NCBI GenBank assembly: GCA_018242465.1
Contig: JAFEBY010000090.1
Coordinates: 1 to 64,000 of the forward strand
Direction: 5' to 3'
Length of the DNA stretch: 64,000 nt
Source of the DNA: Pseudomonadota bacterium
GTDB lineage: Bacteria; Pseudomonadota; Gammaproteobacteria; Xanthomonadales; Xanthomonadaceae
Of the stretch, positions 41,050 to 56,353 are shown in pieces. Position 1 is the first letter of the stretch, and every line of letters begins with the position of its first letter. The notes under the pieces are model-generated. The model had not been told where the DNA came from. It searched no databases and was given only the letters and a program-made list of their open reading frames with translations. The translations under genes and the position numbers were made by a program.

Positions 41050-42558
41050 TTCCGGCCGCATGTACGGGAACAGCAGCACGTCGCGAATCGACGCCGAACC
41101 GGTGAGCAACATCACCAGGCGATCGATGCCGATGCCGAGGCCACCTGTCGGCGGCAAGCCGACCTCCAGCGCACGAATGTAATCGGCGTCGAAGTGCATG
41201 GCTTCATCGTCGCCGGCGTCCTTCGCGTCCACCTGGGCATGGAAACGCGCAGCCTGGTCTTCGGGATCGTTCAGTTCGGAGAAGCCGTTGGCAAGCTCCT
41301 TGCCGTTGACGAACAGCTCGAAACGATCGGTGATGCCCTTGTCGTTGTCGTTCTCGCGCGCCAGCGGCGACACTTCCACCGGATGCTGGGTGATGAAGGT
41401 CGGCTGCACCAGGGTGTGTTCCACCGTCTTCTCGAAGATTTCCAGCAACAACTTGCCCCAGCCGTAGCCGTCCTTGACCTGCACGCCGAGGCGCTTGGCG
41501 TGCGCGGCCATCGCGGCGCGATCGCGCAACTCTTCGCGCTTGATCTCGGGATTGTGTTCGAGTACAGAGTCTTCCATCGTCCAGCGACGGAACGTCGGGC
41601 CAACGTCGATCTGCGCGCCGTCCCATTCCAGCTGCGTGGTGCCGAGCACGTGCTGCGCGGTATCGCGGATCACCGACTCGGTGAGGTCCATGATTTCGGT
41701 GTAGGTGGCGTAGGCCTGGTACAGCTCGAGCATGGTGAACTCGGGGTTGTGCCGGGTCGACACGCCCTCGTTGCGGAAATTGCGGTTGATTTCGTAAACG
41801 CGATCGAAACCGCCGACCACCAGCCGCTTCAGGTACAGCTCGGGCGCAACGCGCAGGAACAGGTCGAGGTCGAGCGCGTTGTGATGGGTGATGAAAGGCT
41901 TGGCCGTGGCGCCACCGGGGATGATGTGCATCATCGGCGTTTCCACTTCCATGAAGCGACGCGGTTCCGCTTCCAGCCACTGGCGAATGAAGCCGATGAT
42001 GCGCGAGCGCTTCTGGAAGGTGTCGCGCGCTTCCTGGGTCACGATCAGGTCGACGTAGCGCTGGCGGTAGCGTTGCTCGACATCGGCCATGCCGTGGTGC
42101 TTGTCGGGCAGCGGGCGCAGGCTCTTGGTGAGCAGGCGCAGCGTGTCGACCTTGACCGACAGCTCGCCGGTCTTGGTGCGCATCAGCACGCCTTCGGCAC
42201 CGACGATGTCGCCCATGTCCCAGGTCTTGAACGCCTCATAGGCATCGCCCACGGTGCCGGCGTGGATGAACAGCTGGATGCGGCCGGTCATGTCCTGGAT
42301 CTGGGCGAAGCTGACCTTGCCCTGCACGCGCTTGAGCACGATGCGACCGGCGACCTTCACCCGGCGCTGCGCTGCCTCGATGGATTCGGCGGGATGCAAC
42401 TCTGCGTCTGCATATTCATGCTGCAGGTCGCCGGCAAAGCTGTCGATCTTGAAGTCGTTGGGGAACGCGATGCCCTGCCCGCGCAATGCCGTGAGTTTTT
42501 CGCGGCGTTCGGCGATCAGCTTGTTTTCGTCCTGGGGCTGGCTGGCGGTGTCGGTCAT
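41044..42558 (-). CDS. lysS: Lysyl-tRNA synthetase, class II
   Basis: The 504-residue enzyme has an N-terminal OB-fold anticodon domain and class II motifs 1 (MEVETPMMH), 2 ([18 protein letters not shown]) and 3 ([13 protein letters not shown]). It charges tRNA-Lys. Length matches E. coli LysS (505). prfB lies upstream on the same strand, the order known in many gammaproteobacteria. Confidence 0.98.
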   Translation of the reverse strand: MTDTASQPQDENKLIAERREKLTALRGQGIAFPNDFKIDSFAGDLQHEYADAELHPAESIEAAQRRVKVAGRIVLKRVQGKVSFAQIQDMTGRIQLFIHAGTVGDAYEAFKTWDMGDIVGAEGVLMRTKTGELSVKVDTLRLLTKSLRPLPDKHHGMADVEQRYRQRYVDLIVTQEARDTFQKRSRIIGFIRQWLEAEPRRFMEVETPMMHIIPGGATAKPFITHHNALDLDLFLRVAPELYLKRLVVGGFDRVYEINRNFRNEGVSTRHNPEFTMLELYQAYATYTEIMDLTESVIRDTAQHVLGTTQLEWDGAQIDVGPTFRRWTMEDSVLEHNPEIKREELRDRAAMAAHAKRLGVQVKDGYGWGKLLLEIFEKTVEHTLVQPTFITQHPVEVSPLARENDNDKGITDRFELFVNGKELANGFSELNDPEDQAARFHAQVDAKDAGDDEAMHFDADYIRALEVGLPPTGGLGIGIDRLVMLLTGSASIRDVLLFPYMRPEA

Positions 42559-42605
42559 GGCGTCAATGGAATGCGGGTTGCTGCGGGAAGAAGATAGCGG
42601 AGATT

Positions 42606-42627
42606 GCCGTTCGCCGAGGCGGACGGC
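42606..42627. other. Short hairpin upstream of lysS
   Basis: GCCGTTCGCC and GGCGGACGGC form a 10 bp stem with one mismatch and a 2-base loop, 48 bp upstream of the lysS start. No T-tract follows on either strand. It may be incidental. Confidence 0.3.
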
Positions 42628-42724
42628 GTGACGATGTGCACATGACCAACGGCAGGTGACGATCCGATCGCGCCCCCTTAAGGTCGGTCACTGCGTCGCA
42701 CCCATCATCGGAAACGGGGAGCCC

Positions 42725-42859
42725 ATGTTCAGGAAAGCATTGGTCGGAATGGCGATCGTTGCCGGCATCTGCCTGATCTGGGGGGCCGGATACAGCGTCG
42801 GCAAGTATCTCGCCCAACAGGATCATGCCAAACCGGCGGTCGAGTCGCGCCGCGGCTGA
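42725..42859 (+). CDS. Small single-helix membrane protein, unknown
   Basis: A 44-residue open frame, MFRKALVGMAIVAGICLIW and onward, has one membrane helix (about 6–26) and a basic C terminus (ESRRG). GGGGAG just before the ATG is the best support that it is translated. It lies alone on the plus strand between lysS and prfB. No family recognised. Confidence 0.55.
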   Translation: MFRKALVGMAIVAGICLIWGAGYSVGKYLAQQDHAKPAVESRRG

Positions 42860-42882
42860 CCGCGGGACAATCCCGGCAACCA

Positions 42883-44011
42883 TCAAACGGCATCAACGCG
42901 CTTGGACCCGGCGTCCAGGCCCGACTTCAGGCTTGCCTCGACGAATTCATCGAGATCGCCGTCGAGCACCTTCTGGGTGTCGCTGCGTTCGACGCCGGTG
43001 CGCAGATCCTTGATGCGCGACTGATCGAGCACGTAGTTGCGGATCTGGCTGCCCCAGCCGATGTCGGACTTGGTTGCTTCCAGCGCGTCCTTCTCGGCGT
43101 TGCGTTTTTGCATCTCCAGCTCGTACAGCTTGGCGGCGAGCATCTTCATCGCGGTGTCGCGGTTCTGGTGCTGGCTGCGCCCGGTCTGGCAGGCGACCAC
43201 GGTATTGGTCGGGATGTGGGTGATGCGCACCGCCGACTCGGTCTTGTTGACGTGCTGGCCACCGGCGCCGGACGAGCGGTACACGTCGGTGCGAAGGTCG
43301 GCCGGATTGATGTCGACCTCGAAGCTGTCGTCCACTTCCGGCGACACGAAGACGCTGGTGAAACTGGTGTGTCGACGATTGTCGGAATCGAACGGCGACT
43401 TGCGCACCAGGCGATGCACGCCGATCTCGGTCTTGAGCCAGCCGTAGGCGTACTCGCCCTCGATGCGAACCGTGGCGGACTTGATGCCGGCGACATCGCC
43501 GCCGCTCACTTCCATCAGCTCGGTCTTCCAGCCCCGCGATTCCGCCCAGCGCAGGTACATGCGCAGCAGCATTTCCGCCCAGTCCTGGGCCTCGGTGCCA
43601 CCGGCGCCGGCCTGGATGTCGACGAAGGCATTCGCCGAATCCATTTTGCCGGAGAACATGCGCTGGAATTCCAGCTGGTCGACGCCCTTCTCGTAGCGAT
43701 CGAGATCGGTGACCACGGCCAGCGCCGTGTCCTCGTCGTCTTCCATTTCGGCAAGATCGAGCAATTCGCCCGCACCGCCAAGGCCGTCCTTCAGGTCGCG
43801 GATGCCATTGACGGTCTTGTCGAGCATCGAACGCTCGCGACCGAGGGCCTGCGCGCGTTCGGAATCGTTCCAGATGTCGGGGTTTTCGAGCTCGCGCTCG
43901 ACTTCCTCCAGACGCTCACGCTTGGCGTCGTAGTCAAAGATACCCCCGGAGCGCATCGAGCCGACCACTGAGGTCGGCGATGCGGGCTCGGACTGGATTG
44001 AGCTCGATCAT
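42883..44011 (-). CDS. prfB: Peptide chain release factor 2 (programmed +1 frameshift)
   Basis: RF2 is encoded in two frames: 25 codons from the ATG at 44011, then an in-frame TGA at codon 26, then the rest in the +1 frame, giving 375 residues. The downstream frame has the stop-codon recognition SPF motif ([10 protein letters not shown]) and the GGQ motif ([13 protein letters not shown]) that triggers hydrolysis. RF2 reads UGA and UAA, and low RF2 favours the frameshift. A start inside the second frame would lose the conserved N terminus ([17 protein letters not shown]). Lies upstream of lysS. Confidence 0.96.
43933..43951 (-). promoter_or_regulatory. prfB programmed frameshift site
   Basis: On the minus strand CTCCGGGGGTATCTTTGAC holds all parts of the known RF2 element: a Shine–Dalgarno-like CGGGGG, 3 spacer bases, slippery CTT and the TGA-C stop at codon 26. 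This is the same codon as in E. coli. Confidence 0.95.
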
Positions 44012-44123
44012 GGTGCGGCAAATCAATGCGGAAACAGCCGTCCATGATAACAGCCGGGGCTTGTCCGGGCTGTCGGCAATGAAATCATCCGCCGCCTGCC
44101 ACTGTTGCGGCCGCTGTTTGGAC

Positions 44124-45884
44124 TCAAATACCGGTCGGCTCGGTCACGGCTTCGCGATACAGCACCATCAGCTGCACCGCATCGCCGCCCTTCCAGTCAT
44201 CCGGCGCCGGTCGATACAGCACCCGCAGGCGCGCCGGAAGCGGATCTTCCGTCCAGCCACTGAACTGGATCGCACGCCAGCGTCGGCCATCGCGGCCGAG
44301 TTCCAATGCAAGGTGGCGATCGCCGACGCGACGCGACCCGAGCACATCGAAAACATCGTCGAAGGCCGGCTCCGGATACGCCTGCCCCCAGCTTCCGCCA
44401 TCGCGCAGGGCGATGGCGAGGCGATGATCGATGCCAGCTGCGGGTAGCGTGCCGTCGCTCCACAGCACGCGCTCCAGCACGTCTGCGTTGAGCTGTTCGG
44501 CGACGATGGTGGTGAAGGCCGTACGGAATTTCTGCCACTTCGATTCGTCGAGGCTAAGGCCCGCCGCCATCGCATGGCCGCCGAAGCGGTCGATCAGACC
44601 GGGGTGCAGGGTGTCGATACGGGCGATCACGTCGCGCATGTGGACGCCGGGAATCGATCGCGCAGAACCGCGCAGTGCCGACGATCCCGGCTCCGAGCGT
44701 GCGAACGTGAGCGCGGGACGATGGTGGCGTTCGACCAGCTTCGATGCGACCAGCCCGATCACGCCGGGATGCCAGTCAGGATCGAACAGGCACAGCGCGG
44801 CGACATCAGCGTCCACTTGCGGAACATGCACCAGCGCTTCGGCGACCATGCCGTCCTGCACCTCCCGGCGCGTTGCGTTGATCTCGTGGAGGATGCGGGC
44901 CAGGTCGCGCGCGTCGGCGGGGTCGTCGGTGGCGAGGCAGCGGATGCCCAACGCCATGTCATCGAGACGACCGGCGGCATTGATGCGCGGCCCGATCGAA
45001 AACGCGATATCCGTGGTGCCGAGACGCGATGCATCGCGACCCGCGACTTCGATCAACGCACGCAGGCCCGGACACCCCTGCCCGCTACGTAGGCGGCGCA
45101 ATCCCGCCGCGACCAGCGCACGGTTGCAGGCATCAAGCGGCACGAGGTCGGCGACGGTGCCGACCGCGACCAGATCGAGCAACGATGACAGATCGACGCC
45201 ATTGCCCCGGATGTCGTTCCGTGCACGCATCGTCGCCCGCAGCGCGGACAACACATAGAAGGCAACGCCGACGCCCGCCAGCGATTTACCCGGGAAGGGA
45301 TCACCATGGCGATTGGGATCGACGATCGCGTTGGCGGCCGGCAAGGTTTCGCCGGGCAGATGGTGGTCGGTGACCACCACGTCCCAGCCACGCGCCCTCG
45401 CCTCGGCGATGCCGGCATGGCAGGCGATGCCGTGGTCGACCGTGACCACGAGGTCCGGTTGCAGCGCTGCCAGTTCGTCGACGAACCCCGGTGTCAGTCC
45501 ATAGCCGTGGCGCATGCGGTCGGGCACCGCGAACGACACCCGCTTCGCGCCCAGCATCTTCAATCCACGCAGCATCACCGCACAGGCGGTAGCGCCATCG
45601 CAATCGAAGTCGCTGCTGATGACGATGTGGCGATCACCGTCCAGCGCATCGTGCAACAACGTCACAGCGTGATCGATGTCGAGCAACGAATCAGGCGACG
45701 GCAGGTCGGCGAGACGCGGCCATGCCTGCGCGGATGATCGGCTGCCACGTGCGGCATGCACGCGACGCAGGACTTCAGGGACATCGCTGGACCACTCGCC
45801 TTCCGGCAAGACTTCGGCACGGCGGCGGATGACGGGCTGTTCGTTCAACGCAATATCTGCACGGGACGGCGCAGGATTCGCCAC
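44124..45884 (-). CDS. recJ: Single-stranded-DNA-specific exonuclease RecJ
   Basis: The 586-residue DHH-family 5'–3' exonuclease acts in RecF-type recombination and mismatch repair. Motif I reads SDFDCDGATA (DYDADG is more common), followed by TVDHGI, the VTDHH motif and the DHHA1 C-terminal domain (DRFGGHAMAAG). The start at 45884 overlaps the rpfE end by about 40 bp. No better in-frame start nearby preserves the N-terminal RRRAE segment. Probably last gene of the carA–carB–greA–rpfE–recJ unit. Confidence 0.93.
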   Translation of the reverse strand: MANPAPSRADIALNEQPVIRRRAEVLPEGEWSSDVPEVLRRVHAARGSRSSAQAWPRLADLPSPDSLLDIDHAVTLLHDALDGDRHIVISSDFDCDGATACAVMLRGLKMLGAKRVSFAVPDRMRHGYGLTPGFVDELAALQPDLVVTVDHGIACHAGIAEARARGWDVVVTDHHLPGETLPAANAIVDPNRHGDPFPGKSLAGVGVAFYVLSALRATMRARNDIRGNGVDLSSLLDLVAVGTVADLVPLDACNRALVAAGLRRLRSGQGCPGLRALIEVAGRDASRLGTTDIAFSIGPRINAAGRLDDMALGIRCLATDDPADARDLARILHEINATRREVQDGMVAEALVHVPQVDADVAALCLFDPDWHPGVIGLVASKLVERHHRPALTFARSEPGSSALRGSARSIPGVHMRDVIARIDTLHPGLIDRFGGHAMAAGLSLDESKWQKFRTAFTTIVAEQLNADVLERVLWSDGTLPAAGIDHRLAIALRDGGSWGQAYPEPAFDDVFDVLGSRRVGDRHLALELGRDGRRWRAIQFSGWTEDPLPARLRVLYRPAPDDWKGGDAVQLMVLYREAVTEPTGI

Positions 45885-46786
45885 TTGTGTTTTCGCTCAA
45901 GACGCCAGCGCAGGCCATCGGCGAAATCCAGCACCAGCAGTCGGAGTTTTCCCTGTCGCAATGCCTCGGCTGCCGGCGACAGCCAGTCGCTGACGATCGC
46001 TTCCGGCTTGACCACGCGATGGAGATCGAAGGCAGTGTCGTGGTCGGGCATGCTCCATGCCTGCGGCAATTCATCGCTGCCGCCACTCGCCTGCGCGAGG
46101 ATGCGCACCGATGGATCGCGGCTCGCCAGCGTCCAGCCATCCACGCGTACTACCGACTGCGGTAGTACGCCGCCACCCCAGCACCACACGGCATTGACCG
46201 GTGGCAACCCGCGGCGGGCGCGCTGCTGGTTCATCGGATGATTGTGCAGGACGACTTGCACTTCCGATTCCAGCACGCGCCAGTGCCGATGCTGCGGCGT
46301 GGTATCGATATCGTCACCGAGATCCGTGCCGAGCGCTTCGGCAGGATCTCGGAATTCCGGCAACGGCGTGCCCGGCACCATGCGCAGGTACCAGCGATCC
46401 GGCGAAGTCGCGTCGAGCGCGAAACCGGCGTCGCCGAACAGGGGGCGCAACGCCGCGAGGAACGCATCCGCTTCCCCCTGCGACAACTGCAGGCCATCAC
46501 CCCAGCCAAGCAGGCGTGCGCCATTGATGTCGGGGCGTACGTGCACCGGATCGACGCGCAACCAGGCAGACGCAGCGGCATCGCCACGGTCCTGCTGGCG
46601 TGACAACGCCGCCAGCGACCAGTGCGTCGGCGTCATCCGCACGAAGCGCCGCAATTGCGCGCGGCGGCCATCATCACCCGTGTCAATGCGATCGCCGCGA
46701 CCGAGCGTGCGCGCCAGCGCCGCGTCGAGTTCCATCGACTCGAAGCGATCTCGTGCTGGCAGCAACAGGCAGGCCGCGACGGCCAT
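45845..46786 (-). CDS. rpfE: RpfE-like protein of unknown function
   Basis: This 313-residue soluble protein lies between greA and recJ, exactly where Xanthomonas and Xylella carry rpfE. Members are sometimes labelled phosphoglycerate mutase-like, but I see no convincing active-site motif. Features: VRPDINGARLLGWGDGL, a Trp/His-rich VLHNHPMNQQRARRGLPPVN, then AVWCWGGGVLP. ATG 46786 is preferred because GAGGATCG precedes it; a TTG at 46801 would overlap greA. Biochemical function is unknown. Confidence 0.75.
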   Translation of the reverse strand: MAVAACLLLPARDRFESMELDAALARTLGRGDRIDTGDDGRRAQLRRFVRMTPTHWSLAALSRQQDRGDAAASAWLRVDPVHVRPDINGARLLGWGDGLQLSQGEADAFLAALRPLFGDAGFALDATSPDRWYLRMVPGTPLPEFRDPAEALGTDLGDDIDTTPQHRHWRVLESEVQVVLHNHPMNQQRARRGLPPVNAVWCWGGGVLPQSVVRVDGWTLASRDPSVRILAQASGGSDELPQAWSMPDHDTAFDLHRVVKPEAIVSDWLSPAAEALRQGKLRLLVLDFADGLRWRLERKHKWRILRRPVQILR

Positions 46787-46797
46787 GCGATCGATCC

Positions 46798-47274
46798 TCA
46801 AGCGACGTAGCGAACGTCGACGATTTCAAACTCGTGGATGCCGCCGGGCGCTTCGATGGTGATGACATCACCCGAATGCTTGCCGATCAGGGCACGCGCG
46901 ATCGGCGAGGAAATCGCGATCAGGCCTTGCTTGATGTCGGCTTCGAGATCGCCAACGATCTGGTAGGTGCGTTCGTCGTCGTTGTCGGTCGACGCGAGGT
47001 CGACGGTCGCACCGAACACCACTTTGTCACCGACATTCAACGTGGCGACATCGATGATCTGCGCGTGCGACAGTTCGCCCTCGAGATGCATGATGCGCCC
47101 CTCGATGAACCCCTGCTGCTCGCGGGCGGCGTGGTATTCGGCGTTTTCCTTGAGGTCGCCATGGGCGCGCGCTTCCGCGATCGCCTGGATCACGGCGGGA
47201 CGCTTGACGGACTTCAGTTCTTCCAGTTCGGCGCGCAGGCGTGCGGCGCCCTTGGAGGTCATGGGTGCGGACAT
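46798..47274 (-). CDS. greA: Transcription elongation factor GreA
   Basis: The 158-residue factor has an N-terminal coiled-coil ([18 protein letters not shown]) with the acidic tip and a C-terminal FKBP-like domain ([20 protein letters not shown]). It enters the RNA polymerase secondary channel and stimulates cleavage of backtracked RNA. It follows carB by 9 bp. Confidence 0.97.
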   Translation of the reverse strand: MSAPMTSKGAARLRAELEELKSVKRPAVIQAIAEARAHGDLKENAEYHAAREQQGFIEGRIMHLEGELSHAQIIDVATLNVGDKVVFGATVDLASTDNDDERTYQIVGDLEADIKQGLIAISSPIARALIGKHSGDVITIEAPGGIHEFEIVDVRYVA

Positions 47275-47283
47275 TTCTCTATC

Positions 47284-50526
<3,243 letters not shown>

Positions 50527-50527
50527 C

Positions 50528-51649
50528 TCAGCGGGCCTCCATCAAGGCAATGAATCGATCAAACAGATAGGACATTTCATGCGGGCCGGGGGATGCTTCC
50601 GGATGTCCCTGGAAACTGAAAGCCGGTGCATCGGTCAGTGCGATGCCCTGGTTGGTGCCATCGAACAGCGAGCGATGGGTGACGCGCACGTTGGCCGGCA
50701 CCGTGGATTCGTCGATGCAGAACCCGTGATTTTGCGAAGTGATGTAGACGCGACCGTTGTCGAGATCGATCACCGGATGGTTGGCGCCGTGATGGCCGTG
50801 CGGCATCTTCATCGTCTTCGCGCCGACGGCAAGACCGAGCAACTGGTGGCCGAGGCAGATGCCGTAGGTCGGAATCTTCTTCGCGACGAATTCACGGATC
50901 GCGGCGATCGCGTAATCGCAGGGCTCGGGATCGCCGGGGCCATTGGACAGGAACACGCCATCGGGCTGCATCGCCAGCACATCGGCGGCAGGGGTCTGCG
51001 CCGGCACCACGGTGATGTCGCAACCGCGATCGACCAGCATGCGCAGGATGTTGAGCTTGGCGCCGAAATCGTAGGCAACGACCTTGAAGCGCTTCGCCGG
51101 CTGCGCAAACTTGCCGGTGTCGAGATCGAGGCTGCCCTCGGCCCAGGCATGCGCCTTGTCGGTGGTGACGACTTTCGCGAGATCCATGCCCTTGAGGCCG
51201 GGAAACTTGCGCGCAACCTCGATCGCTTCCTCTTCGTCGATGCGGCCAGCCATCAGCGCGCCGTTCTGCACGCCCTTGTCGCGCAGGAGACGCGTGAGGC
51301 GACGGGTGTCGATATCGCTGATCGCGACGATCCCGCGTTCGCGCAGCCATTCCGGCAACGAGACCTGGCTGCGCCAGTTGCTGGGACGCCGCGGCACGTC
51401 GCGCACGATCAGGCCGGAGGCCCAGACCTTGGCGGCCTCGTCGTCGTCCGCGGTCATGCCGGTGTTGCCGATGTGCGGATAGGTCAGCGTGACCAGCTGG
51501 CGCGCGTAGGACGGGTCCGTCAGGACCTCCTGGTATCCGGTCATCGCGGTGTTGAACACCACTTCGCCGACGGAAATGCCGGGCGCGCCAACGGAAACCC
51601 CGTGGAAGACGCTGCCGTCTTCGAGGGCCAGGATTGCAGGTTCAGTCAC
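50528..51649 (-). CDS. carA: Carbamoyl-phosphate synthase small subunit (glutaminase)
   Basis: The 373-residue subunit has an N-terminal domain ([14 protein letters not shown]) and a class I glutaminase domain with the Cys nucleophile in [13 protein letters not shown] and His/Glu in [14 protein letters not shown] 51649 is chosen, since upstream readings give no family sequence and extend into the promoter. A good sigma-70 promoter lies 83–111 bases upstream. Confidence 0.95.
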   Translation of the reverse strand: MTEPAILALEDGSVFHGVSVGAPGISVGEVVFNTAMTGYQEVLTDPSYARQLVTLTYPHIGNTGMTADDDEAAKVWASGLIVRDVPRRPSNWRSQVSLPEWLRERGIVAISDIDTRRLTRLLRDKGVQNGALMAGRIDEEEAIEVARKFPGLKGMDLAKVVTTDKAHAWAEGSLDLDTGKFAQPAKRFKVVAYDFGAKLNILRMLVDRGCDITVVPAQTPAADVLAMQPDGVFLSNGPGDPEPCDYAIAAIREFVAKKIPTYGICLGHQLLGLAVGAKTMKMPHGHHGANHPVIDLDNGRVYITSQNHGFCIDESTVPANVRVTHRSLFDGTNQGIALTDAPAFSFQGHPEASPGPHEMSYLFDRFIALMEAR

Positions 51650-51731
51650 GAGCTTCGCCTTGTTTCGGGTTGCAGAAAGCCGCCGAAGCGCGGAAATCCG
51701 GTTCGGAGGCTGGTGGGTCGGGCGAGTGGAA

Positions 51732-51760
51732 ATGATAGGTGAACAGGCCTGCCCTGTCCA
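51732..51760 (-). promoter_or_regulatory. carAB promoter (sigma-70)
   Basis: On the minus strand TGGACA (51760–51755), a 17 bp spacer and TATCAT (51737–51732) lie in the 146 bp dapB–carA gap. Five of six bases match consensus in each box. Confidence 0.7.
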
Positions 51761-51795
51761 CGTTTGGAACTGAAACTTGCGTTCAGGTCGGCCGA

Positions 51796-52512
51796 TCAGC
51801 CGAGGGTATCGGCGACCTTGTAGCGGCCCGCCGGCCTGCCCTGCAGCCACGCCGCCGCGTGTACGGCGCCGCGCGCGAAGATATCGCGGTCGGTCGCGCG
51901 ATGGACCAACTCGATGCGCTCGCCCTGCCCGGTGAACTGGACCAGATGCTCACCGACAATGTCACCCGCGCGCAGGCTGGCGTACTGCGGTTTGGCGCCG
52001 CCTGCTTCGGCGGCAGCACCGAGCGTGAGCGCCGTGCCCGAAGGGGCATCCTTCTTGTGGACGTGGTGCGATTCGACGATGTCGCAATCCCAGCCCGGCA
52101 GGCGCATCGCGGCGGTTCCCACCAACTGATGCAGCAACGCCACGCCGAGGCTGAAGTTGGATGCCCACACCAGCGGAATGCGCGTGGATGCAGCGTCCAG
52201 CGCAGCACGTTGCGCGTCATCGAGGCCGGTGGTGCCCGACACTAGGGCAGCCCCCCGCTTCATGCATTCGCCAAGGATGCCGTCGAAGGCCTCCGGCAGG
52301 CTGAAATCGATCGCAACATCAAAATCAGGGACGGCTGCGAGTTCGCTGGCCGCGAAATTCGGGACGCCATCGACAACGCGAAACTCCGGCGTCGAACGCG
52401 AGACGACGCCGACAATCGCGAAACGTGCATCTTCTGCAGCGATGCGCCGTACCGCACGACCCATGCGGCCGTTGGCTCCGTGGATCAACAGGCGTCGCGT
52501 CTGATTGCTCAT
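51796..52512 (-). CDS. dapB: 4-hydroxy-tetrahydrodipicolinate reductase
   Basis: The 238-residue enzyme of lysine and meso-diaminopimelate synthesis has the nucleotide-binding [24 protein letters not shown], the catalytic [16 protein letters not shown] and the C-terminal dimer part. It starts inside the dnaJ stop (ATGA overlap), so it is translationally coupled to dnaJ. Confidence 0.97.
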   Translation of the reverse strand: MSNQTRRLLIHGANGRMGRAVRRIAAEDARFAIVGVVSRSTPEFRVVDGVPNFAASELAAVPDFDVAIDFSLPEAFDGILGECMKRGAALVSGTTGLDDAQRAALDAASTRIPLVWASNFSLGVALLHQLVGTAAMRLPGWDCDIVESHHVHKKDAPSGTALTLGAAAEAGGAKPQYASLRAGDIVGEHLVQFTGQGERIELVHRATDRDIFARGAVHAAAWLQGRPAGRYKVADTLG

Positions 52513-53636
52513 GACACCATGCGATCCCAGAATCCCTTGACGCCATCCATGAAGGTGCTGTGCTTGGGCGAATGCTTGCGTGCGCCATCGCCGACGAAGG
52601 TCGCTTCGAACTTCTCCAGCAACTCGCGCTGTTCCGCGGTCAGGTTCACCGGCGTCTCGACCACGGCGCGGCAATAGAGATCGCCCTCGCTGCGGCTGCG
52701 CACCGACTTCACGCCCTTGCCGCGCAGGCGGAACACCTTGCCGGTCTGGGTTTCCGCGGGGATGCGGATCTCGGCATCGCCCTTCAACGTCGGCACCCGT
52801 ACGGTATCGCCCAACGCGGCCTGGGTGATGCGGATCGGCACCTCGCAGTGGAGGTCGTCGCCATCGCGCTGGAAGATCGCATGTTCGCGGACGTGGATCT
52901 CGACGTAGAGATCCCCCGGCGGTGCGCCCGCGGGCCCCGCCTCGCCCTCGCCTGCCAAGCGGATGCGATCTCCGTTGTCGACACCGGCGGGCACCTTGAC
53001 GTCGAGCGTACGTTCGCCATGGACGCGACCATTGCCGTGGCAGGCCAGGCACGGATTGACGATCACCTGGCCACGACCGTGGCATTCCGGACACGCCTGC
53101 TGCATCGAGAAGATGCCACGCTGCATGCGAACCTGGCCATGTCCCTGGCAGGTGCCGCAGGTTTCAAGCTTGCCGTCGGTAGAACCGCTGCCGTGGCATT
53201 TCTCGCACTCTTCCAGCATGGGCAGGGTGATGCGTTGGTCGACGCCGCTCACGGCATCTTCCAGATCGAGCTCCATCGCGTAGCCGATGTCGGCGCCGCG
53301 ACGCGGGCCGCGCTGTGCACCACCACCGAAGATATTGCCGAAGATGTCGCCGAAGATGTCGCCGACGTCATGGAACTGCGGACCACCACCGCCACCGCCG
53401 CCCATGCCGTGCTCGAACGCGGCGTGGCCGTGTTGGTCGTAGGCGCGCCGGCGCTGCGGGTCGGACAGGACCTCGTAGGCTTCCTTGCATTCCTTGAACG
53501 CGGTTTCGGCTTGCTTGTCGCCGGGATTGCGGTCCGGGTGATGCTTCATCGCGCAACGACGATAGGCCTTTTTCAGCGTTTCGTCGTCGGCACCGCGTTC
53601 GACGCCAAGGGTTTCGTAGTAGTCGCGCTTGCTCAT
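52509..53636 (-). CDS. dnaJ: Chaperone DnaJ (Hsp40)
   Basis: The 375-residue co-chaperone has a J domain with HPD ([11 protein letters not shown]), a Gly/Phe-rich linker with a run of glycines, four zinc repeats ([32 protein letters not shown]) and the C-terminal substrate-binding part. It stimulates DnaK ATPase. Its start overlaps the stop of the TMEM175-like gene and its stop overlaps dapB, both as ATGA. Confidence 0.98.
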   Translation of the reverse strand: MSKRDYYETLGVERGADDETLKKAYRRCAMKHHPDRNPGDKQAETAFKECKEAYEVLSDPQRRRAYDQHGHAAFEHGMGGGGGGGPQFHDVGDIFGDIFGNIFGGGAQRGPRRGADIGYAMELDLEDAVSGVDQRITLPMLEECEKCHGSGSTDGKLETCGTCQGHGQVRMQRGIFSMQQACPECHGRGQVIVNPCLACHGNGRVHGERTLDVKVPAGVDNGDRIRLAGEGEAGPAGAPPGDLYVEIHVREHAIFQRDGDDLHCEVPIRITQAALGDTVRVPTLKGDAEIRIPAETQTGKVFRLRGKGVKSVRSRSEGDLYCRAVVETPVNLTAEQRELLEKFEATFVGDGARKHSPKHSTFMDGVKGFWDRMVS

Positions 53637-54232
53637 TCGTGCTGCTTCAGTTGTTTTTCGATCCGCAGATCAGGAATGAACCACAGGATCGCCACCATGG
53701 CATAGAGAATGCAGGACGCCACGGGAACGACAAAAGCCAATGCGATCCCCATGATGTAAAACAGCAGCGAAACCATTTCCTTCCACCTGCCTTGCTGCCC
53801 ACCCAGTGCACGTCCAAGCGTGCCGTCGGGCCCGCCGTTGCACGCGATGAGGGTTTTGCCCAGCGGCAGCCAGGACGTTCCCGCCATCAACAGCACGACC
53901 CCGTACAGCGCGACCGGTAAAGGTGCCGGCACCGGCTCGGCTTCGTTGAGCCAGGAAGTGGCAAACGGGAACAGTGACAGCCAGAACAGGAAATGCAGGT
54001 TCGCCCACAGCACCCGTCCATTCACCTTTTGCGCTGCATGCAGCAGGTGGTGGTGGTTGTTCCAGTAGATGCCGACATACAGGAAACTCAGCACGTAACT
54101 GAGGAAGGCCGGGAGATTGGCCAACAGCGCCGGCAAGCTCGGTGCATGCGGTGTTTTCAATTCAAGCACCATGATCGTGATGATCACGGCGATCACCCCG
54201 TCACTGAATGCCTCGAGCCTTCCCTTCCCCAT
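53633..54232 (-). CDS. TMEM175-like (DUF1211) potassium channel family protein
   Basis: The 199-residue protein has six hydrophobic segments and the TMEM175 signature at its N terminus: [17 protein letters not shown] (FSD motif in helix 1). Bacterial TMEM175 proteins form tetrameric, weakly K-selective channels. The ATG at 54232 has AGGAG 8 bases upstream. It sits between dnaK and dnaJ and its stop overlaps the dnaJ start, so it is expressed as part of the chaperone operon. It could act in heat or osmotic stress, which is inference. Confidence 0.88.
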   Translation of the reverse strand: MGKGRLEAFSDGVIAVIITIMVLELKTPHAPSLPALLANLPAFLSYVLSFLYVGIYWNNHHHLLHAAQKVNGRVLWANLHFLFWLSLFPFATSWLNEAEPVPAPLPVALYGVVLLMAGTSWLPLGKTLIACNGGPDGTLGRALGGQQGRWKEMVSLLFYIMGIALAFVVPVASCILYAMVAILWFIPDLRIEKQLKQHE

Positions 54233-54252
54233 TCGAAATCTCCTGATGCTGC

Positions 54253-54281
54253 AACGGACGCTCCAAGTGGAAGCGTCCGTT
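54253..54281 (-). other. Intergenic hairpin after dnaK
   Basis: AACGGACGCT and AGCGTCCGTT form a perfect 10 bp stem with a 9-base loop between the dnaK stop and the TMEM175-like start. No U-run follows, so it is more likely an mRNA processing or attenuation hairpin than a full terminator. It would help keep DnaK above DnaJ. Confidence 0.5.
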
Positions 54282-54305
54282 CGGTGTGCCCTGATCAGTC
54301 GATGA

Positions 54306-56240
<1,935 letters not shown>

Positions 56241-56296
56241 GGTCGTTGTCTCTTTCGATTCGAATATTTGGGACGGACGCGCCGTCGATACGTGTT

Positions 56297-56324
56297 AGAT
56301 AGGGCCTGCCCCGATCCTTTCAAG
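56297..56324 (-). promoter_or_regulatory. Sigma-32-like heat-shock promoter of dnaK
   Basis: Minus strand CTTGAAA (56324–56318), 13 bp spacer, then CCCTATCT (56304–56297). The −35 is a perfect RpoH match and the −10 matches CCCCATNT with one change. It lies 57–84 bp upstream of dnaK. Confidence 0.8.
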
Positions 56325-56353
56325 TGGGATTCGGGACAATCGTTGACGGAGGC

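Noticed and set aside
43969..44011. prfB as a broken gene because of the in-frame TGA
   Set aside because: The TGA is at codon 26 in the exact context of the RF2 programmed frameshift, so the gene is intact.
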